This document shows positions 1-6,611 of a stretch of 6,832 nt of DNA, in pieces. How positions within the stretch are numbered: the stretch's first letter is position 1; the number at the start of each line of letters is the position of its first letter. Origin of the DNA: Dehalococcoidia bacterium UBA5629 (GTDB lineage: Bacteria; Chloroflexota; Dehalococcoidia; GIF9; UBA5629); contig DIKB01000094.1 in NCBI GenBank assembly GCA_002421445.1, forward strand, positions 656-7,487, written 5' to 3'. The notes below the pieces were generated by a model. The model searched no databases. It was not told the DNA's origin and saw only the letters and a list, made by a program, of their open reading frames with translations. The position numbers were made by a program, and so were the translations under genes.

Positions 1-384
1 CTTTTCAAGTTTGAGATTGGTACGGAGCGCATCAAAAAGATCACTGAATGCACATAATCTGCCAACAATAGTAACCAGGACATCCACGCTGGATGCAGAT
101 TTACCACGCTCTTTTGACAGACTTTTCTCTATATCATCCAGATATTTACCGTTTTCAATTTTAGCACCGAGGATTCTTTCCTCCTGAGAAGTCAGCAGAG
201 GCGTCTGCCGGCACTCCGCCAGGTAAAGAGTCACGGAATCAGTATCAAAATCAGATTTACTTACTGGCGCAGCTATATCGTCATAGACTATGCCATCAGT
301 GACATCCAGCAATTCAACGTCACCACCGTCCGCCTGCAGCGCCGGCCTTATCTTATCTAATGCCGCTTCAATATTTCCCCGCAT
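1..384 (-). CDS. Sigma-70 family RNA polymerase sigma factor with truncated NifU-like N-terminus (partial, 3' end off window)
   Basis: The frame is open for 128 codons from an ATG at 384-382 to the left edge. The start is supported by AGGAGG (plus-strand 393-398), 8 nt upstream. Residues 4-33 (NIEAALDKIRPALQADGGDV, then ELLDVTDGIV) closely resemble the beginning of the NifU C-terminal/Nfu Fe-S scaffold domain. The CxxC cluster ligands that should follow are absent. After a short linker (about 34-48), residues 49-77 (DSVTLYLAE, TPLLTSQEE, AKIENG) match sigma-70 region 1.2. Residues 80-128 fit the variable segment that precedes region 2 in Chloroflexota-type sigma factors. Regions 2-4 would lie outside the window, so promoter recognition cannot be assessed. 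It is divergent from the LOG operon. The sigma assignment is fairly confident and the NifU resemblance strong. Whether the fusion is real or an assembly chimera is open, although no stop or frame change is seen at the junction. Confidence 0.75.
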   Translation of the reverse strand, partial: MRGNIEAALDKIRPALQADGGDVELLDVTDGIVYDDIAAPVSKSDFDTDSVTLYLAECRQTPLLTSQEERILGAKIENGKYLDDIEKSLSKERGKSASSVDVLVTIVGRLCAFSDLFDALRTNLKLEK

Positions 385-392
385 GATCCGAA

Positions 393-398
393 CCTCCT
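393..398 (-). promoter_or_regulatory. Ribosome binding site of the sigma-factor gene
   Basis: AGGAGG on the minus strand lies 8 nt from the ATG at 384. It fixes translation at the NifU-like N-terminus, so that segment is translated and is not part of the leader. No in-frame ATG occurs further inside the visible gene. Confidence 0.7.
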
Positions 399-411
399 GT
401 CCTCCATGTTG

Positions 412-426
412 ATCGTATTGTACGAT
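412..426. promoter_or_regulatory. Inverted repeat over the minus-strand -10 box of the sigma-factor gene
   Basis: ATCGTA-TTG-TACGAT is a perfect 6+6 inverted repeat with a 3-nt centre. Read on the minus strand it contains TACAAT (plus 422-417), a good -10 hexamer 33 nt upstream of the ATG. The hexamer 17 nt further upstream (ATACAC) is a poor -35, so the promoter would probably need an activator. A protein bound to the repeat would cover the -10. Promoter and operator roles are inferred. Confidence 0.45.
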
Positions 427-443
427 GTTACCCGTCATCGTGT

Positions 444-461
444 ATGCGACTTATGTCGCAT
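444..461. promoter_or_regulatory. Palindrome TGCGA-N6-TCGCA, possible CRP/FNR-type operator
   Basis: ATGCGAC-TTAT-GTCGCAT is a perfect 7+7 inverted repeat. The core TGCGA-N6-TCGCA has the same 5-6-5 layout as CRP/FNR family sites (TGTGA-N6-TCACA for CRP). Its centre (452.5) is about 42 bp upstream of the start expected from the minus-strand TACAAT box, the usual place for a class II activator. It is about 88 bp upstream of the start expected for the plus-strand promoter. Five T residues follow on the plus strand (461-465), so a weak hairpin terminator is an alternative, but no plus-strand gene is visible upstream. Confidence 0.4.
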
Positions 462-500
462 TTTTGGCTGTTACTTTCGTTCAGGTTACCATAGTCTCAG

Positions 501-534
501 TTGACATAGACAGCCACCACAGTTATGCTACAAT
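501..534 (+). promoter_or_regulatory. Promoter of the LOG/RNase operon
   Basis: Two overlapping readings exist. TTGACA (501-506) with 17 nt before TATGCT (524-529) has a perfect -35 and a 4/6 -10. TAGACA (507-512) with 16 nt before TACAAT (529-534) has a 5/6 -35, a 5/6 -10 and an extended TGC (526-528). Transcription would begin near 536-541, upstream of the ATG at 593 but downstream of the ATG at 425. This argues against the longer reading of the LOG gene. Confidence 0.55.
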
Positions 535-592
535 AACTGATAAAGCTGACACGCTACCCGATGCTAACACAGGACGCAATCTGGAAAACTAT

Positions 593-1273
593 ATGGCAAA
601 TAAATATGAAATAAATGATCTGGGTAAAGAAGAATCCTGGCGGCTTTTCCGTATAATCGGGGAGCTTGTCGAGGGCTTCGACACGCTATCCGGCATCGAA
701 CCGGCGGTTACCATTTACGGTTCGGCGCGAACGCAACCGGGCGAAGCAGATTATGAAAAGGCCAGAGAAATCGCTTATCTGCTTGGGAAACAGGGTTTTT
801 CCATCGTCACCGGCGGCGGACCAGGCCTCATGGAAGCAGCCAACAAAGGAGCCATGGAAGCAGGAGTAAAATCGGTCGGATTGAACATTGAGCTTCCCTC
901 GGAACAGTCTCCGAACGCTTATGCCGATATCTCGATGACGTTTCATCATTTTTTCGTGCGCAAACTGATGCTGGTCAAATATGCAACGGCATTCATTATC
1001 ATGCCCGGCGGCCTGGGAACACTCGATGAGCTTACCGAGGTATTAAATCTCATTCAATGCGGCAAGACGAAGCCGTTTCCTGTCATCCTCGTCGACTCAG
1101 CTTTCTGGCAGGGTCTTCTGGAGTGGCTGGAAAAAAACTCTCTGGGAAGAAAATATATCTCCGAACCGGACATGAAGCTTTTACGATTATGCGATAAACC
1201 CTCCGAAGTAGTCGATATTGTCGGTAGCTGGTATCTCAGAGAAGCAATTGTCGGAAGGCAGGCTATTGTATGA
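593..1273 (+). CDS. LOG family protein (TIGR00730), putative nucleoside 5'-monophosphate phosphoribohydrolase
   Basis: The product is a 226-residue cytosolic Rossmann-fold protein. The family cleaves the N-glycosidic bond of nucleoside 5'-monophosphates, releasing base and ribose 5-phosphate; in plants and some bacteria it activates cytokinins. Visible signatures are GGGPGLMEA (residues 74-82), the Arg-Lys pair of FFVRKLML (123-124) and the catalytic PGGLGTLDE (138-146). These match active LOG proteins, not true lysine decarboxylases, an old misannotation. The frame stays open back to an ATG at 425, but that 56-codon extension covers the palindrome and promoter, and conservation should start near MANKYEIND, so I take 593. 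Its ribosome site is weak (GGAAAA at 583-588). The stop overlaps the next start (ATGA), implying translational coupling. Family assignment is secure; the substrate is unknown. Confidence 0.9.
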   Translation: MANKYEINDLGKEESWRLFRIIGELVEGFDTLSGIEPAVTIYGSARTQPGEADYEKAREIAYLLGKQGFSIVTGGGPGLMEAANKGAMEAGVKSVGLNIELPSEQSPNAYADISMTFHHFFVRKLMLVKYATAFIIMPGGLGTLDELTEVLNLIQCGKTKPFPVILVDSAFWQGLLEWLEKNSLGRKYISEPDMKLLRLCDKPSEVVDIVGSWYLREAIVGRQAIV

Positions 1274-2664
1274 TTACACTCAGTTTTCACGGTGCAGCCA
1301 GAACGGTAACAGGGTCACGACATCTCGTTACTGTTAACGATCAGAAAGTCCTCCTCGATTGTGGGTTATATCAAGGGAGACGTGCCGATACATACCAGCA
1401 AAATTTACACTTTTCTTTTAATCCTGAAGAGGTGAACGCATTACTTTTATCCCACTCGCACATCGATCACATCGGCAATACGCCCAACCTGGTCAAGCAG
1501 GGGTTTCACGGCGATATCCATGCGACACTGGCGACAGTCGATCTTGTCTCAGTTATGCTGATGGATGCCGCTCACATACAAGAGAGCGATATTAAGTTCG
1601 TTAATAAGATTCGCCAACGCAAAGGTCTGCCGCCCATGGAACCGCTGTACCGCAGTGAGGACATACCTCCGGTTACTGAGTTACTGACAGGGCACAACTA
1701 TAATCGCTGGTTCCCTGTCACCCCCAGTGTGACAGCTATTCTTCGGGATGCAGGCCATGTTCTTGGTTCCGCCACAATAGTGTTGAAGATCAAAGACAAC
1801 GGGAGGGAACTATCTCTATGCTATACGGGAGATCTCGGCAGAAAAAACCTGCCGATCATCCGTGACCCGCAAACCGTAGATGATGCCGAAATCCTCATCA
1901 TCGAAAGCACCTACGGCAACCGTCTTCATAGCAATATCAGCAACATAAAAGAAAAACTCGCGGCCATAATCAACGAGACGATAGCACGGAATGGTAAGAT
2001 ATTCATCCCGGCATTCGCATTGGAGAGGACTCAAGAGATCGTCTATACCTTGCATCAATTGAAGCTCGAAAGGATAATCCCGGATATCCCCGTCTATGTC
2101 GATAGCCCGCTTGCCATCGATGCTACAAACGTATTCCGGATGCATCCCGAATGCTTTGATAAAGAAACCAATGAGTTTCTCCGAAAAGCAGAAGATCCTT
2201 TCGGCTTCAGCAAACTCTCCTATACCCGCAGGGCGGAGGAATCCATAGCCCTTAATGCTATCAAACAACCGGTGATTATCCTCGCCGGCTCCGGTATGGT
2301 AGAATCCGGGCGCATCCTCCACCATCTCAAAAATAATATCGAAAATCCGCGCAATACGATACTTATTGTCGGCTGGCAGGGGGAAAATACCCTGGGACGT
2401 AAGATCGCCGACAAATGGCCGAAAGTACCCATATTCGGCGAGTCCTACGATCTGAAAGCGCAGGTGGAGGTATTCGATGAATTCAGCGCACACGCCGATA
2501 GGGATGACCTGATGGAATGGGTCACTAAATGCAAGAAATGCTGGCGCAAGGTATTCATCGTCCATGGTGAGGAAACTGCATCGCTTGCATTTGCTCAAAC
2601 ACTGAGAGATTCTGGAATCCCCGAGGTCATTGTTCCCGAACTCAACCAAAGCTTCATATTGTAG
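1270..2664 (+). CDS. MBL-fold beta-CASP ribonuclease (YSH1/CPSF-like, COG1236)
   Basis: This 464-residue protein is a metallo-beta-lactamase with a beta-CASP insertion, a family of two-zinc RNases acting in RNA processing and decay, as in the Thermus enzyme TTHA0252. Zinc motifs are complete: HSHIDH (residues 62-67), His163 in DAGHVLGSA and Asp188 in YTGDLG. Beta-CASP motifs follow: motif A acid Glu212 in ESTYGN, VDSPLA (277-282), motif B His351/352 after SGMVESGR, and motif C His408 in FSAHAD. A late VHGE (431-434) is also typical. Length is normal for bacterial members. The protein ends directly after the catalytic domain with no added RNA-binding domain. The ATG lies within the LOG stop (ATGA), with GGAAGG (1253-1258) 11 nt upstream. 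All catalytic residues are present, so it should be active; endo- versus exonuclease preference cannot be read from sequence. Confidence 0.93.
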   Translation: MITLSFHGAARTVTGSRHLVTVNDQKVLLDCGLYQGRRADTYQQNLHFSFNPEEVNALLLSHSHIDHIGNTPNLVKQGFHGDIHATLATVDLVSVMLMDAAHIQESDIKFVNKIRQRKGLPPMEPLYRSEDIPPVTELLTGHNYNRWFPVTPSVTAILRDAGHVLGSATIVLKIKDNGRELSLCYTGDLGRKNLPIIRDPQTVDDAEILIIESTYGNRLHSNISNIKEKLAAIINETIARNGKIFIPAFALERTQEIVYTLHQLKLERIIPDIPVYVDSPLAIDATNVFRMHPECFDKETNEFLRKAEDPFGFSKLSYTRRAEESIALNAIKQPVIILAGSGMVESGRILHHLKNNIENPRNTILIVGWQGENTLGRKIADKWPKVPIFGESYDLKAQVEVFDEFSAHADRDDLMEWVTKCKKCWRKVFIVHGEETASLAFAQTLRDSGIPEVIVPELNQSFIL

Positions 2665-2671
2665 GGCGTAT

Positions 2672-2701
2672 TTGACTTTCACAGTATCCGCTTGATACCC
2701 T
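2672..2701 (+). promoter_or_regulatory. Possible weak promoter before the radical SAM gene
   Basis: TTGACT (2672-2677) is followed after 18 nt by TACCCT (2696-2701), with TGA directly before the latter giving an extended -10. It sits in the 63-nt gap after the RNase stop. The -10 is poor, so read-through from the LOG/RNase transcript remains equally likely. Confidence 0.25.
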
Positions 2702-2727
2702 TGCGACTACCAACGGAGGAAGCATTA

Positions 2728-4236
2728 TTGAATATTTTGCTCGTCTATCCTGAATATCCCGACACTTTTTGGGGCTTCAAGCATGCTCTGAGATTTGTCT
2801 CCAAAAAGGCAGCGTTCCCTCCCCTGGGACTGCTGACCGTGGCTGCCATGCTTCCGAAAGACTGGAAAAAGAAACTGGTTGACATGAATACACGAACGCT
2901 CACCGACCGCGAGTTAGCGCAGGCGGATTATGTCTTCATCAGCGCCATGTCCGTACAAAGAGAATCGGCACGGCAGATAATCAAACGCTGTAAAAAGTTG
3001 TGCGTAAAAACTGTTGCGGGTGGACCATTATTTACCAGTGCAGCAGAGGAATTCGATGATATCGACCATCTCGTACTCAATGAGGCTGAGATAACGTTAC
3101 CTCTATTTCTCAAAGACCTTGAAATCCACAAAGCAAAACATCTGTACACATCCATGGAACGACCTGAACTTAACGATACTCCGATACCAGCCTGGGAACT
3201 TCTGGACATCAGGAAGTATTCATCAATGAATGTGCAGTATTCGCGAGGCTGTCCCTTTGATTGCGAATTTTGCGATATCGTCGTTCTCAACGGACACAGG
3301 CCGAGGACAAAGTCAAAGGAACAGTTATTAACGGAACTCGATGCCATTTATCACCGTGGCTGGAGGAGAGGCAGCGTATTCATCGTTGATGATAATTTTA
3401 TTGGCAACAAGAAAAAACTGAAGGCAGAGACGCTTCCTGCAATCGCAGAATGGATGAAGGGAAAAGGATATCCGTTCACCCTGTTAACCGAATCCTCAAT
3501 TAACCTTGCTGACGATGAAGAATTGATGACCCTCATGGTCAAGTCAAATTTCAACATGGTATTCGTCGGCATTGAGACGCCCAACGAATCCAGCCTTGCT
3601 GAATGCGGCAAACATAACAATGAAAATCGCGACATGATCGCAGATGTAAAAAAACTGCAGAATCACGGACTGCAAGTACAGGGAGGCTTCATCCTTGGAT
3701 TCGATAATGATGATCCAACCTCGATCTTTGAAAGCCTCATCTCTTTTATCCAGAAAAGCGGTATTGTCACAGCCATGGTCGGGCTGCTCAATGCGCCACG
3801 GGATACCAAGCTCCATAAACGGTTGGGGAAGGAAAATAGGCTTCGTTCGGTTTTCTCCGGCAACAATACGGATTTCTCCACGAACTTCATCCCAAAAATG
3901 AATATGAATACTCTGATTGACGGGTATTCAAAAGTAGTCCGGACGATATATTCGCCAAAACAATATTATGAACGAATTATCCTGTTTTTGAAGGAATATC
4001 GCCCTGCTCGTCGAAAAATATCCAGAGTGCACAATGAAGATGTAGCAGCGTTGATCAAATCGTTATTCATACTCGGAATGAAAGAGCACGGAAGACAGTA
4101 CTTCTGGAAGCTCATCGTATGGACATTAGCCAAACGTCCTCGATCATTCCCGCTATCGATAACTCTGGCTATATACGGATTTCACTTTCGTAAAATAGCT
4201 GAAGGATACACACTTTCCCCATCATCTAACTGCTAG
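2728..4236 (+). CDS. B12-binding domain radical SAM protein with DUF4070-type C-terminus
   Basis: A TTG at 2728 is chosen as start because GGAGGA (2715-2720) lies 7 nt upstream and the product then begins MNILLVYPEYP, as family members do. The upstream in-frame TTG at 2692 lacks a ribosome site. The 502-residue protein has an N-terminal cobalamin-binding Rossmann domain (about 1-130, including AGGPLFT) without an obvious DxHxxG motif. A radical SAM core carries Cys175, Cys179 and Cys182 (CPFDCEFC) for the SAM-binding [4Fe-4S] cluster. A C-terminal part (about 370-500) of DUF4070 type follows. Relatives include the hopanoid methylases HpnP and HpnR, but many DUF4070 proteins have no known substrate, and no hopanoid genes are visible here. 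The role is probably a methyl transfer or other radical chemistry on an unreactive carbon, likely under anoxic conditions. The specific product is unknown. Confidence 0.9.
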   Translation: MNILLVYPEYPDTFWGFKHALRFVSKKAAFPPLGLLTVAAMLPKDWKKKLVDMNTRTLTDRELAQADYVFISAMSVQRESARQIIKRCKKLCVKTVAGGPLFTSAAEEFDDIDHLVLNEAEITLPLFLKDLEIHKAKHLYTSMERPELNDTPIPAWELLDIRKYSSMNVQYSRGCPFDCEFCDIVVLNGHRPRTKSKEQLLTELDAIYHRGWRRGSVFIVDDNFIGNKKKLKAETLPAIAEWMKGKGYPFTLLTESSINLADDEELMTLMVKSNFNMVFVGIETPNESSLAECGKHNNENRDMIADVKKLQNHGLQVQGGFILGFDNDDPTSIFESLISFIQKSGIVTAMVGLLNAPRDTKLHKRLGKENRLRSVFSGNNTDFSTNFIPKMNMNTLIDGYSKVVRTIYSPKQYYERIILFLKEYRPARRKISRVHNEDVAALIKSLFILGMKEHGRQYFWKLIVWTLAKRPRSFPLSITLAIYGFHFRKIAEGYTLSPSSNC

Positions 4237-4257
4237 CCAGCCGTCATTGCTATGTCC

Positions 4258-4318
4258 ATCGTATCGTATTATAGTACTATAGAAAATATACTCATCGATA
4301 AAATTTTTACGATATAAA
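4258..4318 (+). promoter_or_regulatory. AT-rich plsX upstream region with palindrome and repeated ATCGTA
   Basis: The 108-nt gap before plsX holds a perfect 12-bp palindrome TATAGTACTATA (4270-4281). It also holds overlapping ATCGTA copies at 4258-4263 and 4263-4268, and an inverted copy TACGAT at 4308-4313. Possible -10 boxes are TATTAT (4267-4272), TATACT (4287-4292) and TATAAA (4313-4318), but none has a convincing -35. The region looks regulatory, and plsX may have its own promoter. The palindrome loosely recalls FapR sites of Firmicutes plsX operons, but I do not claim it as one. Confidence 0.35.
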
Positions 4319-4344
4319 AGGATTGGAGTAGAGACATACATCTC

Positions 4345-5331
4345 ATGAAAGTAATCATTGATGCAATGGGCGGCGATTATGCGCCTTTGGAAATAGTAAA
4401 AGGGGTCATCGATGCCACAAATGAAGACAGAAAAACCGAGATTCTCCTTGTCGGCAGGCAAGCTGAGATCGAATCCATACTTAATGAATACCCACATCGT
4501 GATAAAGCGATCCGTATAGTAAATACTCCCGATGTCATTGAATTTGCAGAGCACCCTGTCAAGGCGGTACGAAGTAAACCAAATTCATCCATTGTCGTCG
4601 GTATGAAATTGATTCGAGAAGGGGAAGGCAGAACGTTTATCTCTGCAGGTAGCAGCGGAGCAATGGTCGCAGCAGCTGTCCTGGTACTGGGTAAAATTCC
4701 CAATGTCATCCGGCCATGCCTCGGCATCCTGATACCGGCACTTACCGGACCAACGATCATACTCGACGTTGGTGCTAATGCAGACTGCACCCCTGCTTTT
4801 CTGCAAAATTTCGCACAGATGGGCACCGTCTATATGAGGCGGGTGTTCGGTATCGCCAGACCAAGAGTCGCAGTACTTAGTAACGGTGAAGAGAAAACCA
4901 AAGGAAACGAGCTTATCGCTCAAACTCATAACCTTATGGAAAAAAGCACGCTGAACTTCGTTGGCAATCTTGAAGGAAACGATCTTACAAAAGGTGCTGC
5001 TGATGTTATTGTAACTGACGGGTTCACTGGAAATATTGTATTGAAGACCATTGAGGGCGTCAGCGAAACGTTCACCGAATTTTTCCGGGAGTTGATTATA
5101 ACCGATCATCGATTAAAAGATGCCATCCCGTATTTCAAACTGGCAATGGGCGCCTTTGCTAAAAAATGGGACTACAGCGAATATGGCGGCTCATTACTCC
5201 TCGGTGTCGATGGTAACGTTGTCATTTCACACGGACGCAGCAACGCCAAAGCCATCAAAAATGCCATCCTTTTCGCCAGTAAAACAGCTGATCTGAAAGT
5301 GGTAGAAACAATAAAATCAGGATACGAATAA
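4345..5331 (+). CDS. plsX: Phosphate acyltransferase PlsX
   Basis: PlsX converts acyl-ACP and phosphate into acyl-phosphate, the donor used by PlsY for the first acylation of glycerol 3-phosphate in membrane lipid synthesis. It acts as a peripheral membrane protein. The 328-residue length is normal. Signatures include DAMGGDYAP (6-14), SAGSSGAMVA (100-109, usually SAGNTGA), LDVGAN (140-145), SNGEEKTKGNEL (179-190), TDGFTGN (224-230), GGSLLLGVDG (281-290) and SHG (295-297). The ATG is fixed by the conserved N-terminus, but the nearest good ribosome site, GGAG (4326-4329), is an unusually long 15 nt away. The usual partners fabD, fabG, acpP and fabF do not follow; the downstream gene is convergent after 8 nt. 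This plsX is therefore the last gene of its transcription unit. Assignment is very secure. Confidence 0.96.
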   Translation: MKVIIDAMGGDYAPLEIVKGVIDATNEDRKTEILLVGRQAEIESILNEYPHRDKAIRIVNTPDVIEFAEHPVKAVRSKPNSSIVVGMKLIREGEGRTFISAGSSGAMVAAAVLVLGKIPNVIRPCLGILIPALTGPTIILDVGANADCTPAFLQNFAQMGTVYMRRVFGIARPRVAVLSNGEEKTKGNELIAQTHNLMEKSTLNFVGNLEGNDLTKGAADVIVTDGFTGNIVLKTIEGVSETFTEFFRELIITDHRLKDAIPYFKLAMGAFAKKWDYSEYGGSLLLGVDGNVVISHGRSNAKAIKNAILFASKTADLKVVETIKSGYE

Positions 5332-5339
5332 CAAGGGCA

Positions 5340-6377
5340 TTATTTGTTCAGTTTTCGCTTCAGATCTTCATAGCCTGTCATCGCGGCCGCTGTATCAAGA
5401 AAATCCTTTGTTGAACGGCTTATGGCCTTGAGTTGCTCGATATCTCTCGCAACCGGGCTTACAGCGCCGGGATCCTGCCCGTAAATACCATGAAAAGCAA
5501 AATACGCCTGATTCAGCTTTCGTATATGATATCCGTTTTGCACAAATAGCTTCCTTTGCTCTTCCATATATGTTTCCGCTCTTTCAATGTTACCCTGAGA
5601 CAGATATGCATCAGTCTGTTTGCGTGTCTCACGCATCACAGCATCAAAATCAAACACATTGGATTGCTGCCGATCATCCGCCTTAGAACTATTTGAATAA
5701 TACTTGTTATACACGTCTTTACCGATATCTTCGCTTATGATCCCCGCCAGCGTCTCATTCATCGTTACAATATCTACATCTCTTCTGATTCCAAGAGAAT
5801 CTAGCACATACCTGAATCCTAGAGGCTTAAACGCAAGGTATTGATGCAGCCATTCTTCTACACCAGCGTTCACAATATATTTCATCGTAGAATCAGAGGA
5901 GACAATGGGAGGGAATGTCCCGGCAAAACCACCGAGCGTTACCACCAGGGATGAAAACCCGAGTTCATCTATCTGCGCCTCCAAAGATTCCATTTCATCA
6001 ATTCGCATAGTCTGCTGCAATAGTAATCTGTCCGTATATGCTATTGTATCTCTCGGAGAAATAACCAGGAGATGAGGCGGCGACTCAAGGCTGATGAGAA
6101 CAGGAGGGAATACTGATATACCCTGCTCCTGTAATACAAATTCTATCTTTTTTGACAGATCTGACTCTGAATTGGAATGGTCTCGATCCGATACTGCCTG
6201 CATACCCAGTTTAAAAAGCGCATTGCCTTCCCATTGCAAAAAGGGAAACGCGTATGGCTGCGCAATGCGATGCGCGTCATCGAGAGAACTGTTTTTCGTC
6301 GCGCATCCGGCCGGCAAGAGTATAACGCTCACCAGAACAACAGACAGCAACAGAAGTACACGATCCGTATGTTTCAT
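5340..6377 (-). CDS. Predicted lipoprotein, metallopeptidase-like family with altered HExxH motif
   Basis: The product is a 345-residue exported protein starting at the ATG 6377-6375. A weak site, GGAAA, lies about 7 nt upstream; the TTG at 6413 only extends the frame and precedes a normal signal peptide. Residues 1-25 form Lys/Arg, a long hydrophobic run and LPAGC, a lipobox with Pro at -3 that is slightly off consensus; Cys25 would be the lipid-modified residue. Residues 174-181 (EEWLHQYL) followed by PLG, and Glu208 in NETLAG, correspond to what I recall as HEWxHHYL and NETxA in a Chloroflexota zinc-peptidase-like family. Here the first zinc His appears to be Glu. The C-terminal part has AETYMEEQR (267-275) and IRKLNQAYFAFHG (285-297), a strong family signature. 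Function is unknown; it may be catalytically dead. It converges on plsX with no clear terminator between them. Confidence 0.8.
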   Translation of the reverse strand: MKHTDRVLLLLSVVLVSVILLPAGCATKNSSLDDAHRIAQPYAFPFLQWEGNALFKLGMQAVSDRDHSNSESDLSKKIEFVLQEQGISVFPPVLISLESPPHLLVISPRDTIAYTDRLLLQQTMRIDEMESLEAQIDELGFSSLVVTLGGFAGTFPPIVSSDSTMKYIVNAGVEEWLHQYLAFKPLGFRYVLDSLGIRRDVDIVTMNETLAGIISEDIGKDVYNKYYSNSSKADDRQQSNVFDFDAVMRETRKQTDAYLSQGNIERAETYMEEQRKLFVQNGYHIRKLNQAYFAFHGIYGQDPGAVSPVARDIEQLKAISRSTKDFLDTAAAMTGYEDLKRKLNK

Positions 6378-6582
6378 ATCAATATTTCCGACAGAGAAGA
6401 AGTTCTGCAGCAACTAATCGTTGTTTATCATCATTCCATCCCTATTTTGTTTTTACGCTGATAGCCATAACCTCTATTTTCCCCACATCGTTGAGCGCTG
6501 AATTCCTTTGCCACGTTTTATATTCCTCTTTTACACATTTGCCCTGCCAAAATATGACTACGCAATAAACAGATGCACTATA

Positions 6583-6611
6583 ATTGTAATAATCGCACGG
6601 CTGAAAGACAA
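6583..6611 (-). promoter_or_regulatory. Promoter of the lipoprotein gene
   Basis: On the minus strand, TTGTCT (plus 6611-6606) is followed after exactly 17 nt by TACAAT (plus 6588-6583). Transcription would start near 6576, leaving a leader of about 200 nt before the ATG at 6377. Confidence 0.5.

Noticed and set aside
357..407. Short minus-strand ORF from the ATG at 407 overlapping the sigma start
   Set aside because: It has only 16 codons, is out of frame with the sigma gene, and its codons are formed by the ribosome-site sequence itself.
444..465. Rho-independent terminator (7-bp stem plus five T)
   Set aside because: No plus-strand gene precedes it in the window, the stem is short, and its symmetric placement between divergent promoters fits an operator better.
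425..592. N-terminal extension of the LOG gene from the ATG at 425
   Set aside because: It would include the palindrome and lie upstream of the predicted transcription start near 541. The conserved protein begins near residue 57 of this reading, and no ribosome site supports 425.
1816..2682. Long minus-strand frame of 288 codons opposite the RNase gene
   Set aside because: It is antisense to a fully conserved beta-CASP gene with all catalytic motifs; the long frame reflects that gene's codon pattern, and its translation shows no family signature.
2692..2727. Upstream TTG start of the radical SAM gene
   Set aside because: It has no ribosome site, whereas the TTG at 2728 has GGAGGA at 7 nt and gives the N-terminus expected for the family.
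4345..5331. Minus-strand frames of 149 and 174 codons within plsX
   Set aside because: Both are shadows of the conserved plsX reading frame.
6378..6413. TTG start at 6413 for the lipoprotein
   Set aside because: It would place 12 residues before a normal signal peptide; the ATG at 6377 gives a standard lipoprotein N-terminus.
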